Assembly (NCBI GenBank): GCA_021793595.1
Contig: JAJYSL010000088.1
Location: 1 to 15,998 of the forward strand
Origin: Acidobacteriota bacterium
GTDB taxonomy: Bacteria; Acidobacteriota; Terriglobia; Terriglobales; Acidobacteriaceae
Length of the DNA: 15,998 nt
Direction: 5' to 3'
Shown here: positions 13,651 to 15,998 of the stretch, piece by piece
Numbering within the stretch: position 1 is the stretch's first letter
How the letters are laid out: each line of letters begins with the position of its first letter
Program-made: the position numbers and the translations under genes
The notes under the pieces: generated by a model
Database searches by the model: none
What the model saw: the letters and a program-made list of their open reading frames with translations, nothing else
Told to the model about the DNA's origin: nothing

Positions 13651-15998
13651 ATGGCGACGACGAAAATACCTTCCTCCACGGACGCATTGTTGGACGCTGC
13701 GGCGGATGCGGTCCCCGCGGGGATGGAAACGGTGATGATGCCGGTCGGTGTTCCAGGTTATACGTTGCGGCAGGAGCCGCGTACGGTGCCCACGACTGAG
13801 CCGCCGGTTCTGCCAATCAACGCGGACCTGAAGTTCATTGGAAAATCGCCTGAACGCTGGGATGGCCACGCCAAGGTAAGCGGTCACGCGCGCTACACGG
13901 CCGATATTCAACTGCCGGGGATGCTTTACGCGAAATTTGTGGATGCGACCGTTCCCCATGCCAAGGTCATCTCGGTCGATACCGCCGCAGCCGAGAAAGT
14001 TCCTGGAGTGAAGGGCGTGTTTGTCATCGAGAATCTGCTGGGTTCGGCGAAGTTGTTAAACCCTTCGCTGGATGTTTCGAAGTATCCCATCGTGCGGTAT
14101 GCCGGTCAGCCCATCGCGGCGGTTGCCGCGACCAATCCGCAGATTGCGGAGGATGCGGCCAAGCTGGTGAAGGTGAAGTACGACCAAATGCCCTTTGTGG
14201 TGGACATGGAGCAGGCGCGTCAAGCAAGTGCTCCCATGGTCTTTCCCGGCCCTGCCAATGCGGAGGGAACCGCGGGCGGCGGCGGCGGTGCTGCGGACGT
14301 TCCTCAAACAGGCAACATCCACGGACCTTCGGTGAACAAGCATGGCGATATTGAGCAGGGATTCAAAGATGCCGATGTGGTGGTGGAGAGCCATTACACC
14401 ACGCAGGTGCAGGTACATAACGCATTGGAAAGCCATGGCGTGGTGGCGGACTGGAAACCGGACCTGCTGACCGTGTGGGCCTCCACGCAAGGCACTGCCA
14501 GCGTGCGGGAGGGACTGGCCGGCTTTTTCAAGCTTCCCAAGACCCAGGTGCGCGTCATCACAGAATTTATGGGCGGAGGCTTTGGCGCAAAATTCGGCCC
14601 GGGAAATCCGGGCGTTGTGGCCGCGGCATTGTCGAAGCAGACAGGCGCGCCGGTGCGGTTGATGCTGGATCGCAAGGAAGAGCAGCTTTCGGTCGGCAAT
14701 CGTCCCAGCTCCGACCAGACGCTGAGAATTGGGGCCAAGAAGGACGGGACACTTACTGCCATCCACTTGGTGAGCTATGGAACGGCGGGCTGCGGAACAG
14801 GCGCAGGCTGCGCCGGGCCGGCGACCAACATGTACGAATATGCGTCGCTGCGCACGGAAGAGAACGACGTTTTCACCAATGCGGGTCCGGGAACGGCGTT
14901 TCGCGCGCCGGGTCATCCGCAGGGCGCTTTCGCGCTGGAGCAGACGATCGACGAGCTGGCCATTCGACTGCAAATGGATCCGCTGGACCTACGCGACAAG
15001 ATCGACAGGAATTCCGCGCGCCGGGTGGAACGCGAGATCGTTCGTAACAGCGCAATCTGGAAGTCACGCAATGCCACGCCGAATGCGGACAGCGGGCATA
15101 TCAAGCGCGGGGTAGGAGTCGCGCAGGGGGTCTGGTATCGCAACATCAGTATGAATTCCGCCGCAGAAGTCCGCGTGCATCAAGATGGATCTGTAGAAGT
15201 ACTGTCCGCCGTGCAGGATATCGGCAGCGGCATCAAGACGGTGATGGCGCAGATCCTTTCGGAGCAGTTCGGAGTGCCGCCGCAGCAGGTGTCGGTAAAG
15301 ATCGGAGACACCAACTATCCGGTTGGACCCAACTCCGGGGGCAGCGTTACCACTGCGTCACTGACGCCGGCGGTGCGCGACGCGGCCTGGCAAGCGGCGC
15401 AGAAATTTCTGGCCAGCGTTGCTCCCGCGCTGGGCACGACAGCGGATGACATGGTGCTGGCGAACGGAGAAGTGAGCAGCAAGAGCGGCAAGTTTCAGCC
15501 GGTCAGCTTCCGCCGCGCCGCCGCAAAGATGAACACCAGCGAGGTTTCCGCACAGGCACGGCGCATCCCCGACTACGACAAGAAGGCGTACGAAACCTAT
15601 GGTGGTGTCGATGTCGCTGAAATTGAAGTCGATATGGAGATTGGACTCATCCGGGTCAGGCGCATTTTGGCGGTGCACGATTGCGGACGCCCCATGAACC
15701 CAAGGCAAACCATTAGCCAGATCAATGGCGGCGTCATCCAAGGCATCTCCTATGCGCTATATGAAAATCGCCTGATCGATCCCAACTACGGGCTGATGGT
15801 GAATCCGAACCTGGATCGCTACCAAATTGCCGGTTCGCGGGAAGTCCCCCAGATCGACGTGCAACTGATCCAGTCCTATATTGGCCAGAGTTCGACCGAT
15901 GCTTCCGGCATTGGCGAGCCGGGCGGGATCATTGCGACCCCGGCAGCCATCGGCAACGCCTTTTACAACGCTACCGGGATTCGCATCCGCACCTTGCC
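13651..15998 (+). CDS. Molybdopterin-binding subunit of xanthine-oxidase-family enzyme, 3' end outside window
   Basis: The frame stays open from ATG 13651 to the window edge (782 codons without a stop). Landmarks are the N-terminal fold (RWDGHAKVSGHARYTADIQLPGMLYAKFV), MGGGFGAKFG at 307-316, AFRAPGHPQG around 416-425, VQDIGSGIKT at 521-530, and SGIGEPGG with the conserved catalytic glutamate E756 near the end. These bind molybdopterin and hydroxylate the substrate with water-derived oxygen. A low-complexity insert (GTAGGGGGAADVPQTG, residues ~206-221) interrupts the N-terminal part and is probably a surface loop. It has no export signal of its own and likely rides out with the TAT-tagged FeS subunit. 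GAGAG precedes the start. Only a short C-terminal tail should be missing. A separate FAD subunit would be expected downstream. The substrate is unknown; aldehydes or aromatic N-heterocycles are the usual candidates for periplasmic members. Confidence 0.93.
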   Translation, partial: MATTKIPSSTDALLDAAADAVPAGMETVMMPVGVPGYTLRQEPRTVPTTEPPVLPINADLKFIGKSPERWDGHAKVSGHARYTADIQLPGMLYAKFVDATVPHAKVISVDTAAAEKVPGVKGVFVIENLLGSAKLLNPSLDVSKYPIVRYAGQPIAAVAATNPQIAEDAAKLVKVKYDQMPFVVDMEQARQASAPMVFPGPANAEGTAGGGGGAADVPQTGNIHGPSVNKHGDIEQGFKDADVVVESHYTTQVQVHNALESHGVVADWKPDLLTVWASTQGTASVREGLAGFFKLPKTQVRVITEFMGGGFGAKFGPGNPGVVAAALSKQTGAPVRLMLDRKEEQLSVGNRPSSDQTLRIGAKKDGTLTAIHLVSYGTAGCGTGAGCAGPATNMYEYASLRTEENDVFTNAGPGTAFRAPGHPQGAFALEQTIDELAIRLQMDPLDLRDKIDRNSARRVEREIVRNSAIWKSRNATPNADSGHIKRGVGVAQGVWYRNISMNSAAEVRVHQDGSVEVLSAVQDIGSGIKTVMAQILSEQFGVPPQQVSVKIGDTNYPVGPNSGGSVTTASLTPAVRDAAWQAAQKFLASVAPALGTTADDMVLANGEVSSKSGKFQPVSFRRAAAKMNTSEVSAQARRIPDYDKKAYETYGGVDVAEIEVDMEIGLIRVRRILAVHDCGRPMNPRQTISQINGGVIQGISYALYENRLIDPNYGLMVNPNLDRYQIAGSREVPQIDVQLIQSYIGQSSTDASGIGEPGGIIATPAAIGNAFYNATGIRIRTL

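Noticed and set aside
12940..14973. Long minus-strand open frames opposite the molybdenum-hydroxylase genes
   Set aside because: They are Arg/His/Pro-rich antisense shadows of high-GC coding sequence with no family features, while the plus strand encodes well-conserved subunits.

Overview
The window looks like a chromosomal segment of a moderately GC-rich, non-enteric bacterium. The style of the proteins (GH35 beta-galactosidase with export signal, TAT-exported molybdenum hydroxylase, YIP1/Rieske/SRPBCC cluster, cupin) and the palindromic dispersed repeats suggest Acidobacteriota (Terriglobia-like). That assignment is inference; no rRNA or other decisive marker is present.

Layout. (1) Bases 1-5034 form an accessory, defence-type region. 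It holds the 3' end of a transposase gene, an orphan HigA-family antitoxin-like regulator, an unrecognised nuclease-like gene on the minus strand, a REPIN-like palindromic element, a small cupin gene bracketed by two copies of a ~105-bp repeat, a decayed SRAP (YedK/HMCES-type) pseudogene cut off exactly at one repeat copy, and a minus-strand type II restriction-modification operon ordered Vsr, C5-cytosine methyltransferase, GIY-YIG (Eco29kI-like) endonuclease. (2) Bases 5298-8940 are a conserved housekeeping operon: yceD (DUF177), rpmF, plsX, fabD, with a secreted protein of unknown function added at the 3' end. (3) Bases 8960-10630 are a convergent minus-strand set: YIP1-family membrane protein, Rieske ferredoxin, SRPBCC protein. 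(4) Bases 10809-12659 encode an exported GH35 beta-galactosidase. (5) Bases 12904-15998 encode the FeS subunit (TAT signal) and most of the molybdopterin subunit of a xanthine-oxidase-family enzyme; the window ends inside the latter, and no FAD subunit is visible.

How the genes work together. YceD/L32/PlsX/FabD link ribosome assembly and the start of phospholipid and fatty-acid synthesis. The restriction operon is translationally compact: an ATGA overlap joins vsr to the methyltransferase, and a Shine-Dalgarno overlapping the methyltransferase stop serves the GTG-started endonuclease. Vsr would repair T:G mismatches left by 5-methylcytosine deamination. The most interesting structural signals are the paired inverted hairpins with compensatory changes (1515-1645), the repeat family at the edges of the restriction cassette and at the SRAP breakpoint, and a perfect 20-bp palindrome that covers the start codon and part of the ribosome-binding site of the SRPBCC gene.
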